From NCBI RefSeq assembly GCF_030709675.1, contig NZ_JAUZQD010000010.1:248001-312000 (forward strand): a stretch of DNA of 64,000 nt, written 5' to 3'. Below are positions 34,138 through 44,346 of the stretch, one piece after another. Each line of letters begins with the position of its first letter. Positions within the stretch are counted from its first letter, which is position 1. Below the pieces are notes generated by a model. It did no database searches. It worked only from the letters and a program-made list of their open reading frames with translations, and was not told where the DNA came from. Position numbers and translations under genes: made by a program. This stretch comes from Symbioplanes lichenis (lineage in GTDB: Bacteria; Actinomycetota; Actinomycetes; Mycobacteriales; Micromonosporaceae).

Positions 34138-37100
34138 TCACCAGATGTGCCGGGCCAGCGCGGCGACCGCCTCGCCGTGGTAATCACGCAGCAACCGGCG
34201 CAGATTCCCCATCGCTGTGCGGTCTGCTTCACCGGTGAGTTTCAGCCGGACCAAGGCATGGCTCCATTGGGAGTCGTCGCCGGCGACGTGCGCGAGTTCG
34301 TCGAGGACGCGCCACCCCGATGCCAGTGTGCCCGCGTCTTCGCGTAAGCCCGGCGGCGGCGTGGCCGAGGCCTGCAGACGGCCGCGCAACGCGGGCCAGC
34401 GAGTGACGATCTCGGCGAAGATCACCAGGTTACGGGCTCGGCGGACGACATGGTCCCCGGCGAGGATGTCGCCGCTATCGGTGCGATCCAACACGCGGAC
34501 GTAATACTGCCAGACGGTGAGCAGCCGTTTGATGTCGCGCGGCGACCGCTCCGCCTGATTCTTGATGCGCTCGGCGAGCAGATCCCGCACCAGGGGATGA
34601 CGATCCCGAGCGACGCGCATGACAACCGTGAGCGGCGCATCCTGATCGTCCCGGCCGGAGGACTCCTGTTCATCCGATGGAGTGGCGCTGCCGGGTAGGG
34701 CTTGTTCCTGCTCGTCGGCCTCGACTCCATGAACAGAGGACAAAGCTGGTCGAGCCTCGTCGGGCGTCGTCGAAGCCTCAGGAACAGCCTCGCCGTCGCC
34801 GTCGGGCGCCGTGCCAGGAACTGTCGGTTGCCGCGCTTCGGTCATCGCCGGTTGCAAGAGGTCAGCGACGAGTCGATCGATAGTGGCGTCGTGCAGCCGC
34901 GGCAACACGATCGGCAGTTGGATGAGCTTGCGCAGGAAGGTCCAGCCGAAGGACGGATCTTCACCGCTGCTGCGCGCGGCGAGGTCGGGATAAACGCTGT
35001 CCAGGTGGGCGGCCACGATGGCCGGGTCAAGACCAAGGACGAAACGGGTGCCGTTCAGCCGCTCGGAGAGAAACAGGTTGATCGCTTCGAGCACTTCGGC
35101 GGTGGTCCCGGGATTGCAGCGGTCGAGGTCGTCGACGAAGACGATCACGTCGACATTGGCCCGCCGCAGGTCGTCGAGCACTGCGCCGACGTCGTGCTGG
35201 ACGAGGTACAGGTAACCGGCGCGGGCACTGTAGAAGGGATCCCGGATCGAATCGGGCAAGGCCGCCGTCGCGGAGCTCTGCCCGCCGCTGGGAAGGGGCC
35301 CGGCGAAGACTTCAGGAGGTAGCCATCGAGACGCCCGGCCACAGTAGTAGCGGAACACCGAGTGAATGACCCCCAGCGCGAGGAGGACGGCCGGGAGCGC
35401 CATCGCCACTTGGGACCCCCGCAACGAGTGACCCCACAACGAGTATTTGATCGACGGATCGAGCAGCCGGGCGATGACCGGCACGAGCAGTCCCGCGACG
35501 GCAATGGCCAGTAAGGGAGACAACGCTCGCCGACGCAACGTCCACCGCAACTGCCGGGTCTGCGCGTGCCTGCGATTGCGGCTGAGCCAGTACCACTCCT
35601 TGTTGACATCTCGCCGCCGTCTGCTGCGGCGTTTCTGACGCCGGGCACGGAAACTGGTCCAACGGCTGTCGCTGCCCGCTACGGCTGGGGCTTCCGGCTC
35701 CGAAGGGTACAGAACTTGGCCCGCGGCGTTGAGGATCGACAGAGTCAGTCCGGCCCAGATCTGTTCGCTGGTCTGGTGCGCCCAAGGGTTGAACCATGCG
35801 GTGACCCAGCGTGGTGGCTCGGGCTGCGCCGCGGGCCGGCTGTGCAGATCGGCGGCGATGGTTCTGAGATAGCTCCATGGCGAGGGCCGGCCGAGCAGCA
35901 CATCGGCGCGGGCAGCGGTCAGCCGGCGCCGGCTCACAGCGCTGACCGGGTGGTGGCCGGCCTGATCGAGTTTGCGGCGTACCACTTCGAGCACGCTGCT
36001 CTTACCCGATCCCCAAGCGCCTTCGGCAGACAGCACCGTCGGCCCGGACTCCTGCGGATTGTCGGTGGTGCGGTGCAGGAGGTCGACGATCTCGGCGATG
36101 AGATTCTTGCGATGCAGCCGGTCGTACCGTACAGCCCGGTCGGAGGCACCGCGGAACCGCAGATCGCCGTACTCGGCGACAAGGTCGATGAGCCGTATCC
36201 GTCCGCCGCTGCTGCCGGCGGCGGCGGCGTGCACCCGACCGGCGGCCGGCACGGCGCACAACGCGGAGACCTCGGGGATCCGCGTGTCGATGGGCATCGG
36301 CTGGTCCACGGCGTTGAGGTCCAGGTATTGGACGCGGCGATCCTCTCCGGTGGAGATCAGCAGCTGGCGGCCGTCGGGCATGCCGAGGATGAGCAGGTCG
36401 AGCACGGTGTCGTCATGGCGGACCAGGACTCTGCTCCCGGTGCGCGTGTCCCAGATCCTGACGGTGCCGTCCGCGCCGGCGGAGATCAGGCTGTTACGTT
36501 CGCCCGGGAGAATGACTTTGGCCAGGCACCGGACCGGACCTTCGTGCTCGTCCCACCGGTGTACCGGTTCGGCTTCGGCCGGGTTCAACAACCTGATCAC
36601 GCCGTCTTCCCCGGCCGCTGCCACCCCCTGGCTCCGGTCCGTCAGTTCTCCGCTGACCAGCGCATAGGTGGATCCGCCGAAGATTTTCCGTGCGCCGGCT
36701 GAGGGGTTGGCCGGGTCGAGGACGAAGACGCCTTGACGCCCGGCGCAGGCAATGCCGCGCGTACCATCCGGCAGCTCGATGTCCGAGACGGCGTAGAGGA
36801 CACCCAGATCCCTGGCCAGTTCCACCGGCGGGCCGTCAAGAGTCGCCCAATGCAGGACACTGCCGTCCGCACCAACGGACACCAGAGCCGTCCCGGCGAG
36901 GCGATCGGGCAGCCACGTCACGCGGAAGGCGGAACCCGTGTGGCCACCAGGCAGAATCTCCGGAGTGGCGCCTGGTGAAGCGAGGCGGCGCAGCTTTATC
37001 CGGCCATCGTCGCCGGCCGCGGCGATGACGATCCCGTCCGGCAGTTCTGCGGTGACAATACTGTGGACCCGTCCGACAGACGGTGGTGCGAACCGTGCTT

Positions 37101-38040
37101 GGCCGGAGTCGATGTTCCAGATCCACACCTTCGCATCGCGGCCGGCCGAGGCGAGTACCCGATCGCCGAGGGGAGTCACTGCGGCCACGATCGCCGTGAT
37201 GGACCCGATATGTCCGAGTGACGCCGGATCGATGGCATCACCGTCCACCGTCCAGCGCCGGATGGACTCGTCCTTGCCGGCAGAGATCAAGGTGGCCGGG
37301 TCGCTGTCCTTGGCGGGCATGACGGCGAGCGTCGAAACAGGACGATGGTGGCGATGCTCCAACTCCCTGATCAGCTCCAACTTGTCCGTCAAACGCCAGA
37401 GCTTGATGTGACCGTGTTCGTCCGCCGAGGCCAGACGCTCACCGCTACCGTCGAAGTCAGGGATGAACACGAGCGCCCGGATGGCGTGGGCGTGGGCCGC
37501 CGTGACACGGGCCACCACCGCGCCGGTGTCCGGATCCCACACCCGAAGGGCGCGATCTTCACCGGCGGAGGCGAGGAGCCTGCGCCCGTCAGCCAACGGC
37601 ATGGCCTCCAGAGCGAATACGGCCTGCAGGCCGTCGGCGAGCACGGGGCCAACCCATGATCTGCTCTCCACGTCGCAGCGCAGCACGGAGCCGTCGACCG
37701 TGCCTACCACGACGAAACAGCGTCCCTGGCCGCCGGCCATGGTGGTCATGGCCGTGAGATCGCCCGTACTGTCGTCCAGCTGCAGCTCCGTGGAGGTGCG
37801 GGTCCGAGGGTTCCACAAAGTCACCTTGGCACTGTCGGCACCCGTGGCGAGCAGATCGCTCTCAGAGCCGGAAACGACCCGGCTCATCGCGTTGACAGGA
37901 CCGACGTCGATCGGTGCCGGGTCCTCGCGCTGGGCCCCTTCGAGATCGTAGAAGACGATGTGTTCGCCTGCGAGTGCGGCGAGAGCGACGGTGTCGCCGG
38001 ACAGACTCAACGACGTCAGGGCTCTGATCTGCTCCGGCAT
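34138..38040 (-). CDS. WD40 double-propeller plus KAP-family P-loop NTPase
   Basis: 1,300 residues from ATG 38040 (MPEQIRALTSL); a GTG extension to 38142 adds an Arg-rich leader and is less likely. Residues about 1-620 hold 14 WD-type blades (for example GEDRALRVWDPDTG, GADGTVRIWDTRTG), enough for two seven-bladed propellers. Walker A is GAWGSGKSS (K680). Two TM helices (about 838-858, 876-897) are inserted before Walker B, VFVDDLDRCNPGTTAEVLEA with DDLDRC at 970-975. TM insertion between the Walker motifs and this Walker B form are hallmarks of KAP NTPases. An acidic, Ser/Glu-rich segment precedes the C-terminal helical region (SPRDIKRLLTVWQYYVRVL). The known family includes the phage-exclusion protein PifA, so defence or membrane-integrity surveillance is a reasonable inference, not shown. 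Confidence 0.85.
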   Translation of the reverse strand: MPEQIRALTSLSLSGDTVALAALAGEHIVFYDLEGAQREDPAPIDVGPVNAMSRVVSGSESDLLATGADSAKVTLWNPRTRTSTELQLDDSTGDLTAMTTMAGGQGRCFVVVGTVDGSVLRCDVESRSWVGPVLADGLQAVFALEAMPLADGRRLLASAGEDRALRVWDPDTGAVVARVTAAHAHAIRALVFIPDFDGSGERLASADEHGHIKLWRLTDKLELIRELEHRHHRPVSTLAVMPAKDSDPATLISAGKDESIRRWTVDGDAIDPASLGHIGSITAIVAAVTPLGDRVLASAGRDAKVWIWNIDSGQARFAPPSVGRVHSIVTAELPDGIVIAAAGDDGRIKLRRLASPGATPEILPGGHTGSAFRVTWLPDRLAGTALVSVGADGSVLHWATLDGPPVELARDLGVLYAVSDIELPDGTRGIACAGRQGVFVLDPANPSAGARKIFGGSTYALVSGELTDRSQGVAAAGEDGVIRLLNPAEAEPVHRWDEHEGPVRCLAKVILPGERNSLISAGADGTVRIWDTRTGSRVLVRHDDTVLDLLILGMPDGRQLLISTGEDRRVQYLDLNAVDQPMPIDTRIPEVSALCAVPAAGRVHAAAAGSSGGRIRLIDLVAEYGDLRFRGASDRAVRYDRLHRKNLIAEIVDLLHRTTDNPQESGPTVLSAEGAWGSGKSSVLEVVRRKLDQAGHHPVSAVSRRRLTAARADVLLGRPSPWSYLRTIAADLHSRPAAQPEPPRWVTAWFNPWAHQTSEQIWAGLTLSILNAAGQVLYPSEPEAPAVAGSDSRWTSFRARRQKRRSRRRRDVNKEWYWLSRNRRHAQTRQLRWTLRRRALSPLLAIAVAGLLVPVIARLLDPSIKYSLWGHSLRGSQVAMALPAVLLALGVIHSVFRYYCGRASRWLPPEVFAGPLPSGGQSSATAALPDSIRDPFYSARAGYLYLVQHDVGAVLDDLRRANVDVIVFVDDLDRCNPGTTAEVLEAINLFLSERLNGTRFVLGLDPAIVAAHLDSVYPDLAARSSGEDPSFGWTFLRKLIQLPIVLPRLHDATIDRLVADLLQPAMTEARQPTVPGTAPDGDGEAVPEASTTPDEARPALSSVHGVEADEQEQALPGSATPSDEQESSGRDDQDAPLTVVMRVARDRHPLVRDLLAERIKNQAERSPRDIKRLLTVWQYYVRVLDRTDSGDILAGDHVVRRARNLVIFAEIVTRWPALRGRLQASATPPPGLREDAGTLASGWRVLDELAHVAGDDSQWSHALVRLKLTGEADRTAMGNLRRLLRDYHGEAVAALARHIW

Positions 38041-38342
38041 GGCGAGGCGACTCCGACGGGACGAGCGCCCGGCGGCACCGGGACGGGGGCTGTGAGTCAA
38101 GCGCCTAGGCAGTCGGTGACGCCACACCGGATGTCCGGCCACATCATGGGGTGCCGAAACCGACTAATTTTCGCAGAATGCCTCAGCTGGTCGGGGGATT
38201 CGTTCCGATCGCCCGTGGTCCGCAGCCGAGTCTCGGCTCTTCGGCCCGGTCGTCCGTCATGTCCAGGCAGCATTGCCCAGGGAGCCGATACGGAATCTCC
38301 GAGCGGCCTCGCGATTGCCGGGCGGCCTCAACGGCTCAGCAC

Positions 38343-38600
38343 GTGACTGTCGCCGAGCGCGTCTTCGCGGCCTGGGTCTTGGCCATGGGATTGTTCGCCA
38401 TGATTGGCGACCGCTGGTTCGCCGAGTCGAGCGTCCAGGCCGCCCGCACCCAGCTCGACCGGCCGCTGCCGGAGGGGTCGCGTGTATATCGCGTCACCTG
38501 GGTGTTCTCGCGGACGACGGCAGTCGTGGTGGGCAACCGGCCGGCCTCGACCGGCGCCCTGGGCGTGGTCGGGATCGACTGGCGCGACCTTCACCGGTGA
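38343..38600 (+). CDS. Small membrane protein of unknown function
   Basis: 85 residues from GTG 38343 (VTVAERVFAAWVLAMG), chosen because upstream codons in this frame look non-coding. One TM helix (about 5-24) is followed by ~60 extracytoplasmic or cytoplasmic residues with no motif (RVYRVTWVFSRTTAVVVGNR). The function is unknown. It sits at the edge of the accessory block, and 38143-38342 holds no other convincing gene. Confidence 0.45.
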   Translation: MTVAERVFAAWVLAMGLFAMIGDRWFAESSVQAARTQLDRPLPEGSRVYRVTWVFSRTTAVVVGNRPASTGALGVVGIDWRDLHR

Positions 38601-38641
38601 ATCCGGCCCCGCCGCACGGGCGAGGCCGGTTCAGAAGAGGC

Positions 38642-39489
38642 TTACGCCCACTGCGCGGCGCGGAGGGTGTTGACCATCAGCATGGCGATGGTCATCGGAC
38701 CCACCCCGCCGGGTACGGGCGTGATCCGCTCGGCGATCCCCATCAGCTCGGCGGTCCGGACGTCGCCGACCAGGCCGGTCGGGGTGCGGTGAATGCCGAC
38801 GTCGATGACAGTGGCGCCGGGCTTGACGTGCTCGGCGCCGATCAGGCCCTGGACGCCGGTGGCGACCACGAGGATGTCGGCGACCCGGGTGACCGAGGGC
38901 AGGTCGAGGGTCGGCTTGTGGGCGACGGTGACCGTGGCGTCACGCTGCTGCAGCATCTCGGACATCGGGTGACCGACGAGCGCCGAGCGACCGACGACGA
39001 CCGCGTGGGCGCCGCGCAGCTTCACACCCTCGGCGTCGAGGAGCTCCATGACGCCGCTGGGCGTACAGGGGCGCAGTCCTTGTTCGCCGCGAGCCAGCAG
39101 GCCGGCGCTGCGGGTGGTGAGCCCGTCGACGTCCTTGCCGGCCGGGATCCGGTCGATCAGCGGGTTCGGGTCCAGGTGCGGCGGCAGGGGCAGTTGCAGC
39201 AGGATGCCCGAGCACGCCGGGTCGGCCGCGAGCTCGTCGATGACGGCCGCGACCTGGGCCTGCGTCACGTCCGCGGGCAGCGAGCGGTGCAGATCGACCA
39301 TGCCGGCCTCGCGGACGGCCTTGCGCTTGCTGGAGACGTACACGGCGCTGGCGGGATCGTCGCCCACCAGGATGGTCGCCAGTCCTGGCCTGTCTTTTTC
39401 GTGGGGGAAGGCGGCCGTGACATCGGCCGCGACCTGGTCGCGGACCCGCCGGGCGTGGGCCTTGCCGTCTATGAGCTGAGTATTGATCA

Positions 39490-39493
<4 letters not shown>
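38642..39493 (-). CDS. folD: Methylenetetrahydrofolate dehydrogenase / cyclohydrolase
   Basis: 283 residues from ATG 39493. Family signatures are present: VYVSSKRKAVREAGM with the catalytic Lys, LLQLPLPPHLDPNPLID, and PCTPSGVMELLD followed by VVVGRSALVGHPMSEML (NADP-binding). It interconverts 5,10-methylene-, methenyl- and 10-formyl-THF in the cytosol. The ATG overlaps the purU stop by 4 bp, so the two genes are coupled and together handle the formyl-THF branch. Confidence 0.96.
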
Positions 39494-40398
<905 letters not shown>

Positions 40399-40399
40399 G

Positions 40400-41296
40400 T
40401 CAGCCCTCCTTCGCAAAATTGGTGATCCACTCGGCGGTGGACTTTAGCCCGCCGAAGGTGTAGAAGTGCAACTTCACCTCGCCGTGGCGCTCCGGGTGAT
40501 ATTCCCCGGCGAGCGTGCGGAGGAAGGCGGCCGGGGTGGCCGGGGCGGCCGGGCTGGCCCTTCCCGCTTCGGTGGCCGGGCTGGTCCTTCCGGCTTCGGT
40601 GGCCGGGCTGGTCCTTCCGGCTTCGGCTGCCGGGCTGCTACCGACGTTTTCGGCGGCCGGGCTGGTCGCGATGCCCAGGCGGGTCGCGAGTCTTCGGAGG
40701 CGGCTTTCCTCGGTGGGCCCCGGCACGCCGACGCGGACGGGCAGGTCGACGCCCCGCTCGCGGAGGGCCGCGATCCAGTCGAGCACCGGCGCCACGTCGA
40801 AGCCGAGCTGCGTGATCACGTCGCCGGTCAGCCCCCGCGCCCGCAGCGCCGTCACCCTGGCCGCCAGCGACGACCACAGCACCTCGCCGGGAATGCCGGG
40901 ATGGCCCGCGGGATGCCCGGCGATGCTGACCCGGGCGACGCCGTGCTTCTCCAGGAGACCGCTTTCGATCAGCGCGAGCGAGTCCGCGTACGGGCCCAGG
41001 GGCGTCCCGGGGTCACCGCCGACGGCGAAGATCTCGGTGGCGGTGCCGTCCGCGCGCAGCCCTTCGAGCAGCTCCTCGAACTCCCGCTGTCCGGTGAGCC
41101 GCCGAGCCGTCACGTGCGGCACAGGAACGAAACCGGCGCCCGCCACGGCCCGCGCGGTGGCCCGTCGCCCGCCCGGGTCCTCGCCGGCGAGCGAGGTGAC
41201 ATTGATCCTGGTGCCCGCCGGAACGATGCCCCGCAGGGCGTCCAGCTCCCCGGCATCCCGCCCGGTCACCTCGAGCGAGAAGTCGTCGAGCACCAC
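40400..41296 (-). CDS. Methylenetetrahydrofolate reductase-like protein with a repeat-bearing loop
   Basis: 298 residues from GTG 41296 with GAGGAGG 8 nt upstream. The TIM-barrel pattern of MetF-type reductases is visible (RINVTSLAGEDPGGRRATAR, PVPHVTARRLTGQREFEELL, IFAVGGDPGTPLGPYADS, VSIAGHPAGHPGIPGE). Near residue 215-255 a Ser/Pro/Ala/Glu-rich loop made of 9-residue units (RTSPATEAG) is inserted before the last helices. Its place with purU and folD suggests reduction of methylene-THF or a related C1 step, perhaps tied to methylated-amine catabolism. It is shorter and more divergent than canonical MetF, so the exact reaction is less sure. Confidence 0.82.
   Translation of the reverse strand: MVLDDFSLEVTGRDAGELDALRGIVPAGTRINVTSLAGEDPGGRRATARAVAGAGFVPVPHVTARRLTGQREFEELLEGLRADGTATEIFAVGGDPGTPLGPYADSLALIESGLLEKHGVARVSIAGHPAGHPGIPGEVLWSSLAARVTALRARGLTGDVITQLGFDVAPVLDWIAALRERGVDLPVRVGVPGPTEESRLRRLATRLGIATSPAAENVGSSPAAEAGRTSPATEAGRTSPATEAGRASPAAPATPAAFLRTLAGEYHPERHGEVKLHFYTFGGLKSTAEWITNFAKEG
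40548..40668. repeat. 27-nt in-frame tandem repeat
   Basis: Four full units and part of a fifth start at 40548, 40575, 40602, 40629 and 40656. The unit begins GCCGGGCTGGTCCTTCCGGC. The period is a multiple of three, so the metF-like protein gains or loses 9 residues per unit without a frameshift. Confidence 0.9.
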
Positions 41297-42123
41297 GTCG
41301 TCGCCTCCTCGTCCCGCGCGAATTCTGCCCCAGCCCCGCCCCCCGCCCCCACCGAGCGCCCCCCGATGCGTCCGGGATCACACCGGCCCGCCGTGCCCGT
41401 GCCGCGCAGTCCCACCCCGGAGCTCAGCGCCGACGTCACCGCCGTTGCAGCTCGGCGATTGGTCAAGGCGTGCGTCATCACCCACGACGGCGTGCGCGTG
41501 GCTACAGGTGACCGAAGTAATGCAGGTCAGGATCCTAGGACGGCAACGGGGTGTGCGACGTGGCCTCAGACCGCACCACATCACTGCAACGGCTAGATGG
41601 GAGGCCATGGCTTGGCTCACAAACGCGACGCCGCTTCCACCCGGCCGCATCAGGGGAGGATCGACCACGGTGTTATCGAGCCGGGGTGTGCTCGCCTCCT
41701 GCTGCCGTCGGCCTCCCACCGGCCTTGCCCGCTGCTGTCGGCACCCGCCGTTACCTTCCTCTGCAGCTGTCATCCCGCCTGCCTCTGCCGTCTTCGCCGG
41801 GCACCGTCTCCGCTGCGGTGACGGCGGGTGCGCCAGGTGCCGTCGACAGGGCGGAACCCTTGGCGCAGGCGGCGAACGTCTCCTCGCCGCCTGGTGCGCT
41901 CTCTGCCGGGCGCGGAGACGCGGCGAACGTCGCTTCAGAGCGTGGCGCCTTCACTGTCGGCGCGGAGGAGCGGCGAGCGTTGACTTGCGGGGTGGGCCGG
42001 GCGCGGGCGGGCTTGCGGGCGGTTCGGGGCGTGGTCACTGCCGGCGCCGCACAGGTGGTAGCCCGCCGCTGGTCCGGGCTGGGGCCGGGCCTGCGGCGGG
42101 CTGGTTGGAGGGGTCGGTGGGGG
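41297..42123. other. 827-bp region without a convincing gene
   Basis: Open frames here have poor codon bias and no family resemblance. Around 41490-41590 the composition becomes less GC-rich and probably contains the promoter of the metF-like operon (minus strand). From about 41820 to 42110 a degenerate ~51-bp repeat is visible, with GCGGCGAACGTC at 41869 and 41920. It may be a decayed coding remnant. I recognise no riboswitch or tRNA. Confidence 0.5.
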
Positions 42124-43266
42124 TCAGTCGCAGAGGGCGGCTTCGACGGTGGCGTTGACGTGGTTGAGCATTTCTTCGCCGGTGGGGAGGGCGGTGACGG
42201 CGACGACGGCGCTGCGGCCGTCGGTGGTGACCAGGTTGCGGGTTTCGAAGCCCTGGATGTCGCCGCCGTGGCCCCAGGCGAGGCCGCCGCAGGGGAGGGC
42301 GTGGCTGGCGAGGCCGAGTCCGTAGGACCAGTCGCCCGCCGGCTCGAAGCCGGGCGCGGGGACCGTGGTCATCATGGCCTTGAGCTGCGCGGGCTTGAGG
42401 AGCTTGCCGCCGATCAGGGCCTCGAAGAAGGTGCGGAGGTCGCTCGGGGAGGAGACCAGCTGGCCGGCCGCCCAGCCCAGCGACGGGTCCATGTCGGTGA
42501 CGTCGACCCACGGCTCGCCCGGGCCGACGGCGACGTAGCCGTGCGGGTGCGTGCCGCGGAGGCGCTGCTCACCGACGCCCGGCCAGTAGGTGTCGCGCAG
42601 GCGCAGGGGCTGGATGATCCGCTCGGTGATCTCCTCGCCGATCGGGCGGGAGGTGACGCGCTCGGCGAGGAGGCCGGCGAGGACGTAGTTGGTGTTGCTG
42701 TATTCCCATTTCGTGCCCGGGGCGAAGTGGGGCGCCTGGGTGAGCGCGGCGTCGAGCAGCCGGCGCGGCTCGAAGTAGGAGTGGCTCAGGTCGACGAGGT
42801 CCTGCGGCTTCTGGAACAGCACGTCGTCGTAGTCGGACAGCCCGCTCGTCTGCTGCAGCAGCTGGCGCACGGTGATCTTGCTGCCGTCGTTGCCGTTGCC
42901 CCGGACGAGCCCGGGCAGATAGTGCTCCACGGTCTGGTCGAGGTCGACGCGCCCCTCGGCGACGAGCTGCAGCACGACGACCGCGGTGAACGTCTTGGTG
43001 TTGCTGCCGATGCGCACCTGCGCGTCCTCGGGCACCGGGCGCTGGGTGCCCAGCTTGCTCACCCCGGCGGTGTAGTCGGTGACTCGCTTGCCGTCGCGGA
43101 CCGACGCGAGGACGCCGGGGAAGCCGTCCTCGCGCACCAGCTGGTCGAGTCGCTGCTGCACGGCGTCGCGGGGGGCGTGGCGGGGGCTCTCGGCGAGGGC
43201 GGCCGACGCGGACGGGGCGACGAGGGCGACGCCGGCGACGAGGGCGAACGCGGCCTTGCTGAACAT
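42124..43266 (-). CDS. Secreted class C beta-lactamase-family serine hydrolase
   Basis: 380 residues from ATG 43266 with GAGGAG 5 nt upstream. A signal peptide (SKAAFALVAGVALVAPSASA) directs export. Active-site motifs of the class C/DD-peptidase clan are complete: SNTK (in IGSNTKTFTAV), YSN (in WEYSNTNYVLAG) and HGG (in AWGHGGDIQG). Most relatives are D-alanyl-D-alanine carboxypeptidases or esterases rather than true beta-lactamases. No regulator is adjacent. Confidence 0.92.
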   Translation of the reverse strand: MFSKAAFALVAGVALVAPSASAALAESPRHAPRDAVQQRLDQLVREDGFPGVLASVRDGKRVTDYTAGVSKLGTQRPVPEDAQVRIGSNTKTFTAVVVLQLVAEGRVDLDQTVEHYLPGLVRGNGNDGSKITVRQLLQQTSGLSDYDDVLFQKPQDLVDLSHSYFEPRRLLDAALTQAPHFAPGTKWEYSNTNYVLAGLLAERVTSRPIGEEITERIIQPLRLRDTYWPGVGEQRLRGTHPHGYVAVGPGEPWVDVTDMDPSLGWAAGQLVSSPSDLRTFFEALIGGKLLKPAQLKAMMTTVPAPGFEPAGDWSYGLGLASHALPCGGLAWGHGGDIQGFETRNLVTTDGRSAVVAVTALPTGEEMLNHVNATVEAALCD

Positions 43267-43501
43267 GCTGACTCCTCGATGGCTGGGGATCGTTCCGATG
43301 CCGTCCATCCTCTGAGGAACGACGGGCCGGGGCGATCCCGCAGGCTGCCCAATCGAGGTACAGCAGGGGGTACTGGGCGGCAGCCGTCTGATGACGCGGC
43401 GTGAGATCGGGCGGCTTGTGTGCGTACGCCATCGGTGTGTCTCCGCTGGTGGGTCGCGCTTCCGGGCCCGTGACGGGCCGTCCGGGCGCTACCCTCGCAG
43501 C

Positions 43502-43963
43502 ATGGCGGAGATCCTCACCCTCACGGCGACGCTCGAGCAGCGCGGACCGGCGGGCGCGTTCGTGCTGAGCGACGAGCAGGCGGCGGCCGCGGGGGACGGT
43601 CGCAAGGCTTTCCCCGTACGGGTGACCGTCAACGGAGTGACATTGTCGCTGCGCGTGGCGCGCATGGGCGGCGAGAACCTCATCGGACTGGCCAAGGCCG
43701 CGCGCGAGCAGGCCGGGGTGAGCGTCGGGTCGGCGTACGAGATCGAGGTGGCCGCGGACGCGGGCGAGCGGGCCGTCGACGTGCCGGAGGAGCTGGCCAC
43801 GGCGCTGGCGGCCGACGCCGGGGCGCGCGCCGCGTTCGACGCGCTGGCCTTCTCGCACCGCAAGGAGTTCGCGCGCTGGGTCGGCGAGGCGAAACGCGAG
43901 GCCACCCGGGCCCAGCGCGTCGCGAGGACCGTCGAAATGTTGCACGCGGGCGAGCACCGCTGA
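43502..43963 (+). CDS. DUF1905 / YdeI-OmpD-associated type protein
   Basis: 153 residues from ATG 43502. The first ~95 residues match the DUF1905 beta-barrel pattern (VRVTVNGVTLSLRVARMGGE, LIGLAKAAREQAGVSVGSAY). The end (ALAADAGARAAFDALAFSHR, KEFARWVGEAKREATR) is the YdeI helical motif, in which substrate-like SxRKE is typical. Relatives are annotated as bacteriocin-protection proteins, but the mechanism is unknown. The protein is probably cytosolic. Confidence 0.8.
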   Translation: MAEILTLTATLEQRGPAGAFVLSDEQAAAAGDGRKAFPVRVTVNGVTLSLRVARMGGENLIGLAKAAREQAGVSVGSAYEIEVAADAGERAVDVPEELATALAADAGARAAFDALAFSHRKEFARWVGEAKREATRAQRVARTVEMLHAGEHR

Positions 43964-44022
43964 GCCGAGGGTTCTGTGATACCTTGGCCGCGTTGTTGTT
44001 TTGATTTCCTGGGACGTTCCGA

Positions 44023-44060
44023 CGCCTGACGGGTTGATCGATGCCCGGCAGGCGTTTTTT
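44023..44060 (+). terminator. Hairpin plus T6 ahead of the cold-shock gene (terminator or attenuator)
   Basis: CGCCTG (44023-44028) pairs with CAGGCG (44049-44054), extended inside by CGGG/CCCG across one mismatch, with a 10-nt loop. TTTTTT follows at once (44055-44060). This is the only canonical U-tract terminator I see in the window. It lies 74 nt before the cold-shock start codon and 60 nt after the upstream gene, so it either ends that gene or sits in the cold-shock leader as an attenuator. Confidence 0.75.
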
Positions 44061-44133
44061 GTGACGTCCGGTGGTCGGAGCGGCGATGCGGGGGGCGGCA
44101 AGGTGCGGTCCCTCACGAGCCAGGGAGAGTTTG

Positions 44134-44337
44134 ATGGTCACCGGTACGGTCAAGTGGTTCAACGGGGAAAAGGGCTACGGCTTCATCACCCAGGACGACG
44201 GCGGCGCTGACGTGTTCGCCCACTTCTCGGCGATCGCGACGTCCGGCTACCGGACGCTCGAGGAGAACCAGCGCGTCGAGTTCGAGGTCGCCCAGGGTGC
44301 CAAGGGCCCGCAGGCGGAGAACATCCGCCCGCTCTGA
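44134..44337 (+). CDS. Cold-shock protein (CspA family)
   Basis: 67 residues from ATG 44134 with GGGAGAG upstream. The OB-fold has both RNA-binding motifs, RNP1 (KGYGFI) and RNP2 (VFAHF), and the opening [14 protein letters not shown]. It is a cytosolic single-stranded nucleic-acid chaperone. The long, T-rich leader with a terminator-like hairpin suggests RNA-level control. Confidence 0.96.
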   Translation: MVTGTVKWFNGEKGYGFITQDDGGADVFAHFSAIATSGYRTLEENQRVEFEVAQGAKGPQAENIRPL

Positions 44338-44346
44338 AGTGAAACG

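Noticed and set aside
38041-38142. N-terminal extension of the WD40-KAP protein to GTG 38142
   Set aside because: The added 34 residues are Arg/Pro-rich with no fold, and the first WD blade begins right after ATG 38040. It stays an open alternative.
41480-41600. Riboswitch (SAM, SAH or cobalamin type) ahead of the one-carbon operon
   Set aside because: The A+T-richer segment has some pairing potential, but none of the conserved core sequences I know for these classes is present.
41378-41773. Minus-strand 131-codon frame upstream of the metF-like gene
   Set aside because: Composition and lack of any motif or ribosome site suggest chance openness.
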